Shown piece by piece: positions 10,751 to 19,335 of a stretch of DNA of 64,000 nucleotides; positions within the stretch are counted from its first letter, which is position 1, and each line of letters starts with the position of its first letter. The notes beneath the pieces were generated by a model. It was given only the letters and a program-made list of their open reading frames with translations. It was not told the origin of the DNA and did no database searches. The position numbers and the translations under genes were made by a program. This DNA comes from Sphaerosporella brunnea (taxonomy: Eukaryota; Ascomycota; Pezizomycetes; Pezizales; Pyronemataceae): positions 186,001 through 250,000 of the forward strand of contig VXIS01000027.1 of NCBI GenBank assembly GCA_008704415.1. Direction: 5' to 3'.

Positions 10751-12987
10751 AGACCCCAGCAAAGTCCAAACAATCATGGAATGGGAACCACCATCCAATC
10801 TCAACGACGTTCAGGAATTCTTAGGATTTGCGAACTTCTATCGCCGGTTCATTCGCGACTTTTCAAAGGTGGTTGCCCCAGTCACCTCGCTGACCAAGAA
10901 AGACAATGGCTAACCCGTGCCCTTTGTGTGGGGTACCACGCAGCGAAACGCGTTGAATACCCTCAAAAAGACTTTTAGAACCGGCGCGATTCTCCGACAC
11001 TTCGACTATAATCGTGAAGTTATTGTCAAAACCGATGCATCAGACTACGTCTCAGCCGGTGTCCTCTCCCAGTATGACGATGAGGGAACCCTCCACCCCG
11101 TCGCCTTGTTTTCCAAGAAACCCTCCCCTGCCGAATGCAACTATGAGATTTACGACAAGGAGTTGACGGCTATCGTTCGATGCTCCGAGGAATGCCGTCG
11201 CCACCTTGAAGGCTCTGCGTTCCCTGTCCAGGTTCTCACCAATCACAAGAACCTGGAATATTTCATGACAACGAAACTGCGAAAGCGTTGCCAGGCGCGC
11301 TGGTCCGAATTCCTGTCTCGCTTCAACAACAAGATAGTCCATTGACCCGGTGTCGCTGGTGGAAAAGCCGACGCCCTCACAAGGAGGTCTGGAGACCTCC
11401 CTAAAGAGGGGGATGAACGAATTTTGGCCAACCAACAGGCGGTCCTCAAACCAAAGAACCTGCCTCACAATCTACGTTTGATGGTGGAAAACCCACCCAG
11501 CACCGGGCCGTCCTTCTCGGAAACCCTCTTTGACAAAGGGTTTGAAGCGGATCCTTTCCCGCAATGAGTCCTAGAGATGCTGGCAAAAGGCATCCGAATC
11601 TCCAAAGACATTTCACTTGCCGACTGCTCTGAGCACCAAGGGAGGCTAATGTACCGCGGATGCTTTGACGTCCCGGATTACACCCCCCTTCGGCTCCGAC
11701 TCATTCAAGACTACCACGACCCTCTGACCATGGGACACCCGGGACTTTCAAAGACCTTGGATCTCCTATTTCGACGCTACTACTGGACAAGTATGCTACT
11801 CGACGTTGAGAGATTCGTATGCAATCGTCATACCGGCAGACGGACGAAAGCAACAAGACACGCACCGTTAGTGACTCTGAAGTCTCTTCCCGTCCCACAC
11901 CATCCTTGGCAAACTGTCTCCGTCGACTTCGTCACTGGACATCGTGTCTCGGAAGGCTACGACGCAATCTGCGCAGTAGTCTGCCGACTAACAAATCAAC
12001 GCCACCTGATTCCCTGTCTTACTAACCTCGACGCAGAAGGATTTGCTCTGCTATTTATTGAAAACGTTTTCAAGCACCATTGCCTCCCCGACGTTCTCAT
12101 CTCCGACCGAGGCCCCTAATTCGTTGCTATCTTCTGGAAACACCTTGCTTCCTGTGTTGCGATTTAAAGTGCTCCAAGCACCGCCTTCCACCCGCAGACC
12201 GATGCTCAGACAGAACAGATCAATGCCGTCACGAAGCAGTATCTTACCGCCTACCTATCATACCTGCAGGGGGATTGGAAGAAGTATCTCCCCCTGGCCC
12301 AATTCGCAGCCAATAACCACGCTTCCGAGACTACGTCACTGTCTCGTTTCTTTGCCGTCTATGGCCGTAACCCTAAGTGCTCCTTTGAGCTAGACATTCG
12401 GACCGACAACCCCAAACAGGTCGACGCGCAGCTGGTGGCCGAGCGGATGTCACACATCCACAACGTTCTACAAGACAGGATGAAGTACGTCCAAGCCAGA
12501 TATACTGAAGCCGCCGATCGGTCCCGAGTCTCCGCCTCTGTGTTCAAATAGAACGACCTCGTCTGGCTGCACTCTAGGAACTTGCGCACGGAACGACCAT
12601 CCAGGAAACTCGAAAACAAGCACCTGGGCCCTTACCGAGTGGTTCGAGCCGTCGGTACCCATGCCTATTGAATTGGACATCCCAGACATTATGAAGAACC
12701 ATCGCACGTTTCCGGTCTCGCTCCTAAACCCGGCATCTTCCGACCCCCGCCCTGGACAGATCATTCCACCCCCTCTCCCTGTTGTTGTCGATGGCGAAAA
12801 AGAATGGTCCGTCGATGCGGTTCTGGATTCCCGCTTGGTAAGAGGACGCCTCCAATATCTGGTGAAGTGGACCTGCTACGACCAACCGGAATTGGAGACG
12901 GCGAAAGAAATGAATGGCCTTGAAACTATCAACCGCTTCCACGAATTGTACCCACACAAGCCCGGACCACTCCCAGATGACAGCTGA
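10751..12987 (+). pseudogene. pol: Gypsy-1 Pol, second part: RNase H, integrase and chromodomain
   Basis: The frame resumes with [11 protein letters not shown] and the [12 protein letters not shown] end of the reverse transcriptase. It then gives RNase H (about 10950-11345, with [15 protein letters not shown]), the integrase zinc region (about 11690-11880), the integrase core (DFVTG, ISDRGP and the FHPQTDAQTE block) and a C-terminal chromodomain (LVKWTCYDQPELE). The zinc region keeps only one of its two cysteines (CNRH). Stops lie at 10911, 11343, 11565, 12117 and 12549. At least three fit C-to-T changes at expected Arg or Gln codons (YRPG to H-stop-PG, DRGPQF to DRGP-stop-F). A one-base insertion near 12666 shifts the frame before the chromodomain. 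It cannot make functional enzyme. Confidence 0.88.
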
Positions 12988-13009
12988 AGCTTCATCGGAG
13001 CTCAGCCAT

Positions 13010-13020
13010 AGGAGGGGGAT
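13010..13020 (+). other. Polypurine tract before the Gypsy-1 3' LTR
   Basis: AGGAGGGGGA lies 2-3 bases before the TGTCAC start of the 3' LTR, the usual position of the plus-strand primer of LTR retrotransposons. Confidence 0.65.
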
Positions 13021-13022
13021 AC

Positions 13023-13303
13023 TGTCACAGCTCAAGGTTAAGTGGCGGCTCGGCGCTAGGTTAGTGTGCCACGTGACGCGGCGCGCCGCGGTCACGTGAT
13101 GTGAAATCATAAATGGCGAGGTTTCACTTGTTTTTGTATCTTTTCTTCTTTACAGAACGTCTTGTATACCAGCGAACCTAGTAACCTTAAACCACCTTGT
13201 GTTGTGTCGTCTTCTCCTGCATCTTGTCCTCATCCTCTTTCCCCCAGTCGTTCCCTTGAACAGCTACGTACCTTGGACGTCTCCTCGCGCCCATCACGTT
13301 ACA
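13023..13303 (+). repeat. 3' LTR of Gypsy-1
   Basis: This 281-bp copy matches 5436-5716 end to end (TGTCAC to GTTACA). It differs by scattered substitutions and indels, for example in the CACGTGACGCG region and around the CT-rich tract. Confidence 0.9.
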
Positions 13304-13311
13304 AGACTAGG

Positions 13312-14673
13312 TGTAGAGCGTCGGCTCTTGACCGCCTTCCACCGCCAAACGGACGAACAGACTGAACGAATCAATGCGGTAACCAAGCAGTACCTCTGAG
13401 CGTATGTCAACTATCTCTAGGATGACTGGGCCGATTGGCTGCCGTTGGCCGAATTGACAACAAAGAACAAGGCATAAAAGGCTCACGGCTCCTCACCTTT
13501 CTTTGCTAACATGGGTGTAACGGAGAGGGTCGAGAACAGACTGGAGGGGCCCAAGGTACTCGGGTGCAGAGGAGCGACGGAAGGGTACAAGAACGAAAGC
13601 AGGAACACGATTCGAAGGCAGGACAAGAGGCGCAACGCGCACGGTCGGGGTTCAGATTGGAACGAAGATACTCAGATTGACATACGCAGGTTCAGTAGAA
13701 AGGAAAGGAAAACAAACAGCCAAGCGGAAGCGAAGGCCCCTTATAGCACTCAGGTGATCGCGGTGCGCCGGGCCACGTGGTAGCAGAACATAACCTCGGC
13801 TTGGAGCCACTCCACCGAGCCTCCCTACAGAGCCTCATCACGACACCACAGACAACCCCCACTTCCGAACCTCACCACGTGACAACCATCCACGGGGGGG
13901 GGAAAATCTGAGAACAGCAAATGAATCAACATCCTTTGAAGCCTGAGATCTGAGAGTTCTAGCCGATTTCATTGAGAGTAAAAGCCGGTAGCTTAGTCAG
14001 AACTTCATCCAAACTTGCGCCGTGACAATGGGGTTCGACCCTCTTTACCAGTTTGACTTGTCCCCTGCGGCCCCCAACAATGTTAACGATTGCAGAGCCT
14101 TAACCACCGCCAGGACGTTGTTGGAAACCATTTGCACCTCCGCACGGAGCTCCTACGGGCGCAGATGAGGTACACGATGAGGCCCACGAGCATCGCATAC
14201 CTGCTTCTGACTACCACATCGGGGACAAGGTATGTCTTGACGGCCAGAATTGGAAGACTCCACGATCAGCCAGCAAGCTGTACAACGAGCGTTACGGGCT
14301 GTTTGAGGTTACAGGCAAAGTCTCGGCATATGCCTACAGCCTCCGACTCCACAAAGATATGCACGTCCACCCCGTCTTCCACGTCTCCCTCCTAGAACCG
14401 GCACCCGACGACCCTTATCCCATGCAGCGACAGGATCTGCCACCCTTAATGGAAATTGAGGGGAAGCAGGAATCGTTTGTACATTGGATACTGGACTCTC
14501 GGCTTCACGGACGGTGGCGTAAGCTCCAGTACTTGGTCAAGTGGAGCGGCTACGATTAGCCGAAGTGGGAACCAGCCGAGCTGGTCAACGGTCTGGAGGC
14601 CATCGATCGCTTCCACGAGGTCTATCTGGATAAGCAAGGGCCTCTGCCAGAGGATGAAGGAGCTTCGCCGTAG
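13312..14673 (+). pseudogene. pol: Gypsy-2 integrase C-terminal part and chromodomain
   Basis: The reading gives LGVERRL-TAFHRQTDEQTERINAVTKQYL, then DDWADWLPLAEL and SPFFANMG up to 13515. It resumes after the inserted solo LTR at 14028 with GFDPLYQFDLSP. A further frame gives DYHIGDKVCLDGQNWKT, LYNERYGLFEV and MHVHPVFHVSLLEP, the usual integrase tail. The chromodomain follows with LQYLVKWSGYD, a stop where a glutamate codon is expected, then PKWEPAELVNGLEAIDRFHE, ending at 14671-14673. Several stops and frame changes make it non-functional. Integrase would insert element cDNA, and the chromodomain would steer it to heterochromatin marks. Confidence 0.82.
13516..14027 (-). mobile_element. Inverted solo LTR nested in Gypsy-2, with ATGGG target duplication
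   Basis: The plus strand runs from TGTAACGGAGAGGGTC to GCGCCGTGACA. Its reverse complement begins and ends like the Gypsy-2 LTR (TGTCACGGCGC versus TGTTACGGCGC; CCCTCTCCGTTACA at the other end) but is longer, 512 versus 350 bp. ATGGG is present at 13511-13515 and again at 14028-14032. Removing the LTR and one ATGGG joins FANMG to FDPLYQFDL in frame. It is therefore a bona fide insertion followed by LTR-LTR recombination. Confidence 0.85.
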
Positions 14674-14695
14674 CTCAGCTGTATAAGTGGTATAC

Positions 14696-15045
14696 TGTTA
14701 CGGCGCGAGGTTGGATTAGGGTTGTGCGGCTCTATGCTGAGGTTCCATGATGCGGCTTTGCCGAGGTTATGTTTGATTATCACGTGGCGCGGCGCACTGC
14801 GGTCATGTGGTTCATATAAGGTGCTTTCGTTTCCGCTTTGTTGCTTGTTTTCCTTTCTTCTTCACTGAATCTTCGTATGTCAATCTGAGTACCTTCGTTC
14901 CAATCTGGATCCTCACCATACACGTCGCACCCCCCGTCTTGCCTCCGGATCCTGTCTCAGCCCCTCGTTCCTGACCCCGTCTGGTGACCCCCTGTACGCG
15001 AGTACCTTAGGCCCCTCCAGTCGGTCCCCGACCCTCTCCGTTACA
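14696..15045 (+). repeat. 3' LTR of Gypsy-2
   Basis: The 350-bp segment starts TGTTACGGCGCGAGG and ends CCCTCTCCGTTACA, directly after the chromodomain stop. It holds a CATATAAGGTGC TATA-like box and a CT-rich tract. Its ends match the inverted solo LTR at 13516-14027. Confidence 0.82.
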
Positions 15046-15129
15046 GCTTGGGGGGGGAGAGTAGGAAGAGGCAAAAGAGGAAGGAGCAGGAGCACTGGGG
15101 AAAGGAGGTAGACGGCCGGTGTATATAGA

Positions 15130-15275
15130 GAATTTAATTTTTTTCCATCGGCTGGCCTCGGTTTTTTGTGGTTTTGATCATGATTCATTCAGCCGCTTGC
15201 GGCCATGACATGTGGCCATATACAGATTCCACTCTTGGACCTCAAATGTCCACAGACGGGTGTGACTTGAGATGA
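15130..15275 (-). mobile_element. LINE 3'-end fragment
   Basis: On the minus strand this is the 3' untranslated end of the window's Tad-like LINE family. It contains GCGGCCATGACATG, the CTCAAxTGTCCACAGACGGG block shared with 28850-28925, and a T-rich stretch on the plus strand where the A-rich tail should be. No coding part remains. Confidence 0.6.
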
Positions 15276-15323
15276 GACGCATATGCGGAACAGATAACCA
15301 TTTTGGCGTCGTATTGCAGTCAG

Positions 15324-15455
15324 CAGTGTTTTCAGTAGCCAGCCCAAACCGTCGGGCGTGCTTTTTTATCAGCCCAAACAGCCAGCCGCGCTTCTTGATT
15401 CTCCCACATCCGCCCAACGCGGCTGGCCGTGCGGGCTGGCTGTTGAAAACAGTTG
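15324..15455. mobile_element. Small hAT-like MITE
   Basis: The left end CAGTGTTTTCAGTAGCCAGCC is close to the terminal repeat of the complete hAT element at 39218-41820 (CAGTGTTCTCAGTAGCC). The right end GGCTGGCTGTTGAAAACA is its approximate inverse complement. The interior is GC-rich with GGCTGG/CCAGCC and GCCCAA subterminal motifs like those of the full element. TTGCAGTC occurs just outside on both sides, but the right boundary is blurred, so the target duplication is uncertain. Confidence 0.65.
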
Positions 15456-15510
15456 GCGTGTTGCAGTCGGCGTCGATATAAGCGGTCCCGCCGCCAAAAC
15501 GTATAGTTCA

Positions 15511-15835
15511 ACGCACGCGCCATCTGGGCTCAACGGTTAGCTGACCTGTCTCCGCAGTCCGGACCTTACGCTCAACGCGGCAGCGGCTGCGTTTGAGCCC
15601 GGCCGGAATACGCTGCGGATGATAGTATTGAGGAGCACAGTCTTGTGTGTGCCGGGGTGAGCAGGCTTGTGCGACAGCGGGATCTGCACTGATTAGTCAG
15701 GCATAGACACTGGTTTGTAATGCCCCTGGTACCATTCACTGCGATTACGGCCTGAGACGTCGGCAGCGAAGCCGCAGTGGAGCTTGTAACCCCGACAACG
15801 GGCATTCATAGACGTGCACCGTTCTTTCATTTCCT
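15511..15835 (+). mobile_element. tRNA-derived SINE, copy 1
   Basis: The 5' part resembles a tRNA gene. An A-box-like TGGGCTCAACGGTTAGCTGACC and a B-box-like GCGTTTGAGCCCGG lie about 50 bp apart, as in polymerase III promoters. The roughly 200-bp body (GTGCCGGGGTGAGCAGG, CGGGATCTGCACTGATTAG, GCCGCAGTGGAGCTTGTAA) is shared in inverse orientation with 63530-63850. The copy starts with ACGCACGCGCC and fades at a GTGCACC-TTTC tail. A SINE would need the enzymes of a LINE in trans; whether the Tad-like LINE here is the partner is not shown. Confidence 0.72.
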
Positions 15836-15959
15836 TATTGCACATCAACCCTTTCACCTGGAGGGTCGCAATAGTCTCCATTCGGTGGCATAAAATGAGA
15901 TCAAATCACAAAATCGGGACTGTCATAGCAGTCGCCGTGACCAAAAATACGCCGCAAGG

Positions 15960-17292
15960 CGGACCTACCACAGTCATAGTCGGCAATTGGGCATCACGTC
16001 CTGGAATGTCTTGCGATCATGTTATACCTGTAAAGACAACACATGTATGCAGGACATCCTGCGCGGCCAACAATCACAGCATTCCCTTTGAGATCTCAGA
16101 CTCCATCTTCAACGCCGCCAGGGTAACCCCTCTTATGATCAAATCGGGACTCTCCTGTGCGCATCTACAAGCCACCCATTTTCCACTGAATAGTATCCTT
16201 CCTTGGTAGGAACAGGAGATGCCATACCGTGCGTGATAGCTTTGCTTTTTCCCCAACAATACCTGGTAGAAATCCAAATGTAAGTGACCACACGTCACTA
16301 CAGAACCTGGTGCAGCTATTGCGTTCATTATGGGTTGCGATTTGAATGGCCACCTGCTATTGCAAATCGATCCGCCGAGGTCAACACGACTAGCAGAGGC
16401 TGATGCAGAGCATTTTGTACCAGCTTTGGGAGAGCTCGAGGTGCGGCTGCGGCTGTGCCCACTGTACCATGAATGCGACGTCAATCGCTGGACCGCGGAC
16501 GCGCCCGGCCACACGGCAGGCTCCGATCACGCGCTCCTGGCCTGGGGTTGCTCAGAGAACGACCCCTCGCACTCAGACTCCGGCAGCAGCAAGGAGCTGA
16601 CTGCCTAGGATATCCCCGGCATGACAGAGGAACAGCAGTGGGAGGCAGAATGCGCCAAGCACCGCGAGGCCGGCAGCAGGCCACCAGTCCGGACCGAAGA
16701 TCCTTGGACTCCACTGGACGAAGACATCGACCAGCGCCGGCCGGTTTTGAGTGCAGTAAAACGCTCCTTTCGAAGGCGTCAATGCACCACCCACCAGGCG
16801 GTCAAGCACGCACGCCGATGCCTGAGAGCAGCGATCAGCGGAGCCAACCACGAGCAGTGGGCCGATTTCCTACACCAGGCCGGTCCTGGTGACAGAGAGC
16901 TGAAACCACATGCCGAGGGTAGCGGAACAAGCAAACTACCCTGTGGAAGGCACTGGCGGAGGCTACTCGCGACGGGGGCAAGCGGAGGCGAAAGACCAAT
17001 ACGTCGGTCAGAGACCTGCTGGTAGACAAGGGCTGCATAGAGGCAGTGATGGCCTTCTTGAATAGCATTAGCCTTGGGATGTGGCCGAATAGTGCCTGAA
17101 TCTGTCTGTTTTGTCGCGATCTTTTGTCACGAATCTCCTCAGTACGATCTAGGCTTGCTGTTTCCTTGTCTGCTTTCCTTTTTCACAGGAGCGGACCCCA
17201 CAGTAGGCGACATGCCCAGAGGCGGTCGTGATTGTGTACACTAGGTGCCATGGCCGCAAGAGGCCGAATGCAAAATGATTAAAACAAACAAT
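15960..17292 (+). pseudogene. Degenerate, internally deleted Tad-like LINE (endonuclease part plus C-terminus)
   Basis: The 5' part reads as the apurinic endonuclease domain of LINE ORF2 in mixed frames: SWNVLRSCYTC, an LNSILPW-type block, and at 16330-16560 GCDLNGHLLLQIDPP, matching the 'GDFN.HHP.W.PP' motif. GSDHALLAWGC follows, matching 'SDH..l...'. After about 17000 it jumps to the last residues of the ORF (LLVDKGCIEAVMAFLNSISLGMWP), matching the C-terminus of the copy at 28808-29641, then to the family 3' end CCATGGCCGCAAGAGGCCGA and GATTAAAACAAACAA. The reverse transcriptase and RNase H are missing, so this is a deletion derivative. Boundaries on the 5' side are approximate. Confidence 0.65.
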
Positions 17293-17467
17293 CTATGACT
17301 GCGAGAAAAACTACCCAGAAAGTGTCTTCGTCCTTTGACAATTTGCCTGCAGATGTTGGCCAATTTTCCCTCTTGCCCCGCGTTGGAAGCCTGGGCTCCT
17401 GGAAATCCCACAGCTGCGCCCACCAGATGAAAGCGCGTTTCCACAGCTCAGCTATGAGATGGGGCTA

Positions 17468-17830
17468 CTGTGACGGCGCGATGTGGGAATAAGGGGGTTG
17501 GTCACGCTGCATTGTGGCCTTGCATTGCGGCTCCGTGTTCAGGCTCTCTGTTGTGGCTGTGTGTGGGGGCGCCGCGATCATGTGGGCTAGATTTAGCGAG
17601 GATGTGAGGAAGGAACACAACTCGCAGTAGTTCCTGACAAATGTGTGTGTGTGCAGCGAGTTCGCCACGTACTTGACCGTGCACTAATTCGTACCGGTTG
17701 AGCATCTCACGAGTGACATCGGGTATTTGTCGAGCTACAAGCTAAAATTTACTACGCCCATTCGATGCTGGAGGTAGCTTGATCGCGTTGAGCCCTCCTA
17801 CTGTACCTGTCTCGCACATACCGGATCTAC
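17468..17830 (+). repeat. Probable gypsy LTR fragment
   Basis: TGTGACGGCGCGATGTGGG, preceded by AGCTCAGCTATGAG...GGCTAC, resembles the junction before and at the Gypsy-2 3' LTR (AGCTCAGCTGTATAAG...GGTATAC, TGTTACGGCGCGAGG). Similarity fades inside, and I could not fix the right end. Confidence 0.4.
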
Positions 17831-18639
17831 GCATCACTAAAGCCATGGAAGGGGATCATGTTGGAAACCGCATCGGGGGGGCTTCAGGTGGACCCAAACA
17901 CCTACTACGGCAGCGACTGCGGTGGTTTCTTCGTCGATGAGCTAGGAAAATGGGCCACAACTCCCGAACCCAATTCTCTGTTCTGCCATGCCACCGTGGA
18001 ACGGATGATTGAGATTTCAAGTCCAAGCAGCTATACGTGACGGGACCACTCTCTCCTGCATCGTCCTTGCTGAGCCTTTGCCTTTCCCATTGCTCCAAAT
18101 CCAGCCGCGCCAACTAGGGTTGAGGAATAAGCAAGCGCATGTGGAGGCATCCCAGAGACCGTTTCGTTTCCTGGCAATAAGATCGCTCAAAGTCCTCAGT
18201 TGGAAGGAGGGAGGGAGTATTGGGTGGAAACCGTGGTTGCGCGACAGCAACAAGTGCGCCTCGAGCTTCGCTTTTGATTTATGATGCGAGTCAATTTTTG
18301 ATTGTTTTTGTTAGGCTGCACAACCACCACTGGCTCGCTCCAGTTTTTGACTCCAGAAAACTTCGACATATCGGAACTGCTCTTTGTGCTGAAAATACGC
18401 TCTGGCGCGAGGCGGCGCACTTCAGCACGAAATTTCAAGCCAGTGGAAATGGTCCAAGTGCTCAGCAGTGAAGATAAAGCTCATCTGCACCGACGAGTGC
18501 CGTACGGTTGCCAACCGATTTTTGCTGTTGCGCGGTTGTCAACCCCGTCGGAGGTTGTTTAGCTACGGGTTTCCCACCCAGCTCAAATGTTTTTTTCTGT
18601 GTCATCATCGCGTCACGCCCAAACCACCAAACCACCATC
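17831..18639. other. Intergenic, includes the likely promoter of the ankyrin gene
   Basis: No gene is recognised. The last 60 bp before 18640 are pyrimidine-rich and end in ACCACCATC directly before the ATG, a favourable start context. Confidence 0.35.
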
Positions 18640-19335
18640 ATGTCGCCAACCCCCCGCGTTGCTGACCGAAACGCTATTCGAGATTGGGGACCTCCTTTCG
18701 GTGCCCGACCTCAGCGCACTGGTCCACTGCTGATCGATTGTTGTGCCAACATCACGGCCGCCATCATATCTGCTGGCAACCCCAAGGCACACGTCCAGCG
18801 AGCGATCACTAACCCCCCGGCCATACACCTTGTCTTCGAGGGCTGGAACCCACTGCACTGTGCGGCGATCAACAGGCATGATGTGGTGGCCATGCTGCTC
18901 ATTGAAAATGGCGCCGTGGTGTGTGCCGCAGCGGTGGACGGGATGACACCGCTGCAATGCACGGCGTATGACGGACATGCGGTCGTGTGTGAGCTGCTCA
19001 TTTCAAAAGGCGCCAACGTCTCCCCGGTCGACAAGAGAGGAAGGACCGCATTGTTCACTGCTGGAAAAAGGGGAGATGAAGAGCTGGCGCAGATACTGGT
19101 TGCGAACGGCGCTGATGTGTCGATCGGCGACCTGAACGGACGGACCCCCCTTCACTTTGCGGTGATGGCCATGCACACGTCGGTTTCCCGTTTGCTCTTC
19201 GAGAAAGGCGCCAACGTGTCAGCTGTCGACCGTTGGGGGAAGACACTGATACACACAGCAACCCGTTACAGCAATGACGCTGTCATTCAGCTACTACATG
19301 ACAGGTCAACCCCGTCCCCTGAGGAGACCTCATGA
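18640..19335 (+). CDS. Ankyrin-repeat protein with a frameshifted F-box-like start
   Basis: The frame runs 231 codons from ATG at 18640 to TGA at 19333. The C-terminal two thirds hold about five ankyrin repeats with the usual consensus: WNPLHCAAINRHDVVAMLLIENGA, then MTPLQCTAYDGHAVVCELLISKGA, RTALFTAGKRGDEELAQILVANGAD, RTPLHFAVMAMHTSVSRLLFEKGAN and KTLIHTATRYSNDAVIQLL (each quoted in part). Such repeats mediate protein binding. In a different frame at about 18655-18725 the DNA encodes ALLTETLFEIGDLLSVPDLS, which resembles the F-box-like N-terminus of fungal F-box/ankyrin proteins. In the annotated frame these residues are lost, so an indel near the CCCCCC run at 18648-18653 and a second change probably broke an F-box/ankyrin gene. 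The ankyrin part could still be expressed from 18640. Confidence 0.6.
   Translation: MSPTPRVADRNAIRDWGPPFGARPQRTGPLLIDCCANITAAIISAGNPKAHVQRAITNPPAIHLVFEGWNPLHCAAINRHDVVAMLLIENGAVVCAAAVDGMTPLQCTAYDGHAVVCELLISKGANVSPVDKRGRTALFTAGKRGDEELAQILVANGADVSIGDLNGRTPLHFAVMAMHTSVSRLLFEKGANVSAVDRWGKTLIHTATRYSNDAVIQLLHDRSTPSPEETS

Larger units (their letters stand above)
5436..13303 (+). mobile_element. Gypsy-1: Ty3/gypsy LTR retrotransposon (chromovirus type), degenerate
   Basis: The element is bounded by two 281-bp direct repeats that start TGTCAC and end GTTACA. Between them, in order, lie gag with a zinc knuckle, protease, reverse transcriptase, RNase H, integrase and a C-terminal chromodomain: the Ty3/gypsy order with the chromovirus tail. 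A purine tract (AGGAGGGGGA) lies just before the 3' LTR. The two LTRs differ by many substitutions and small indels, so the insertion is old. Pol carries at least six in-frame stops and frameshifts, and a further element is inserted in the reverse transcriptase. The flanks (CTCGC left, AGACT right) do not form a target duplication. The right flank is the integrase of another gypsy element (Gypsy-2), while the left flank is not, which points to later recombination or deletion. Confidence 0.93.
13304..15045 (+). mobile_element. Gypsy-2: 3' part of a second Ty3/gypsy element
   Basis: Directly after the Gypsy-1 3' LTR the sequence continues as a related gypsy integrase (block FHRQTDEQTERINAV), then a chromodomain and a 350-bp LTR at 14696-15045. 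Everything upstream of the integrase core is missing. An inverted solo LTR sits inside the integrase. The integrase reading continues into the base next to the Gypsy-1 LTR, so Gypsy-1 appears to have inserted in Gypsy-2, after which the left half was lost. Confidence 0.82.
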
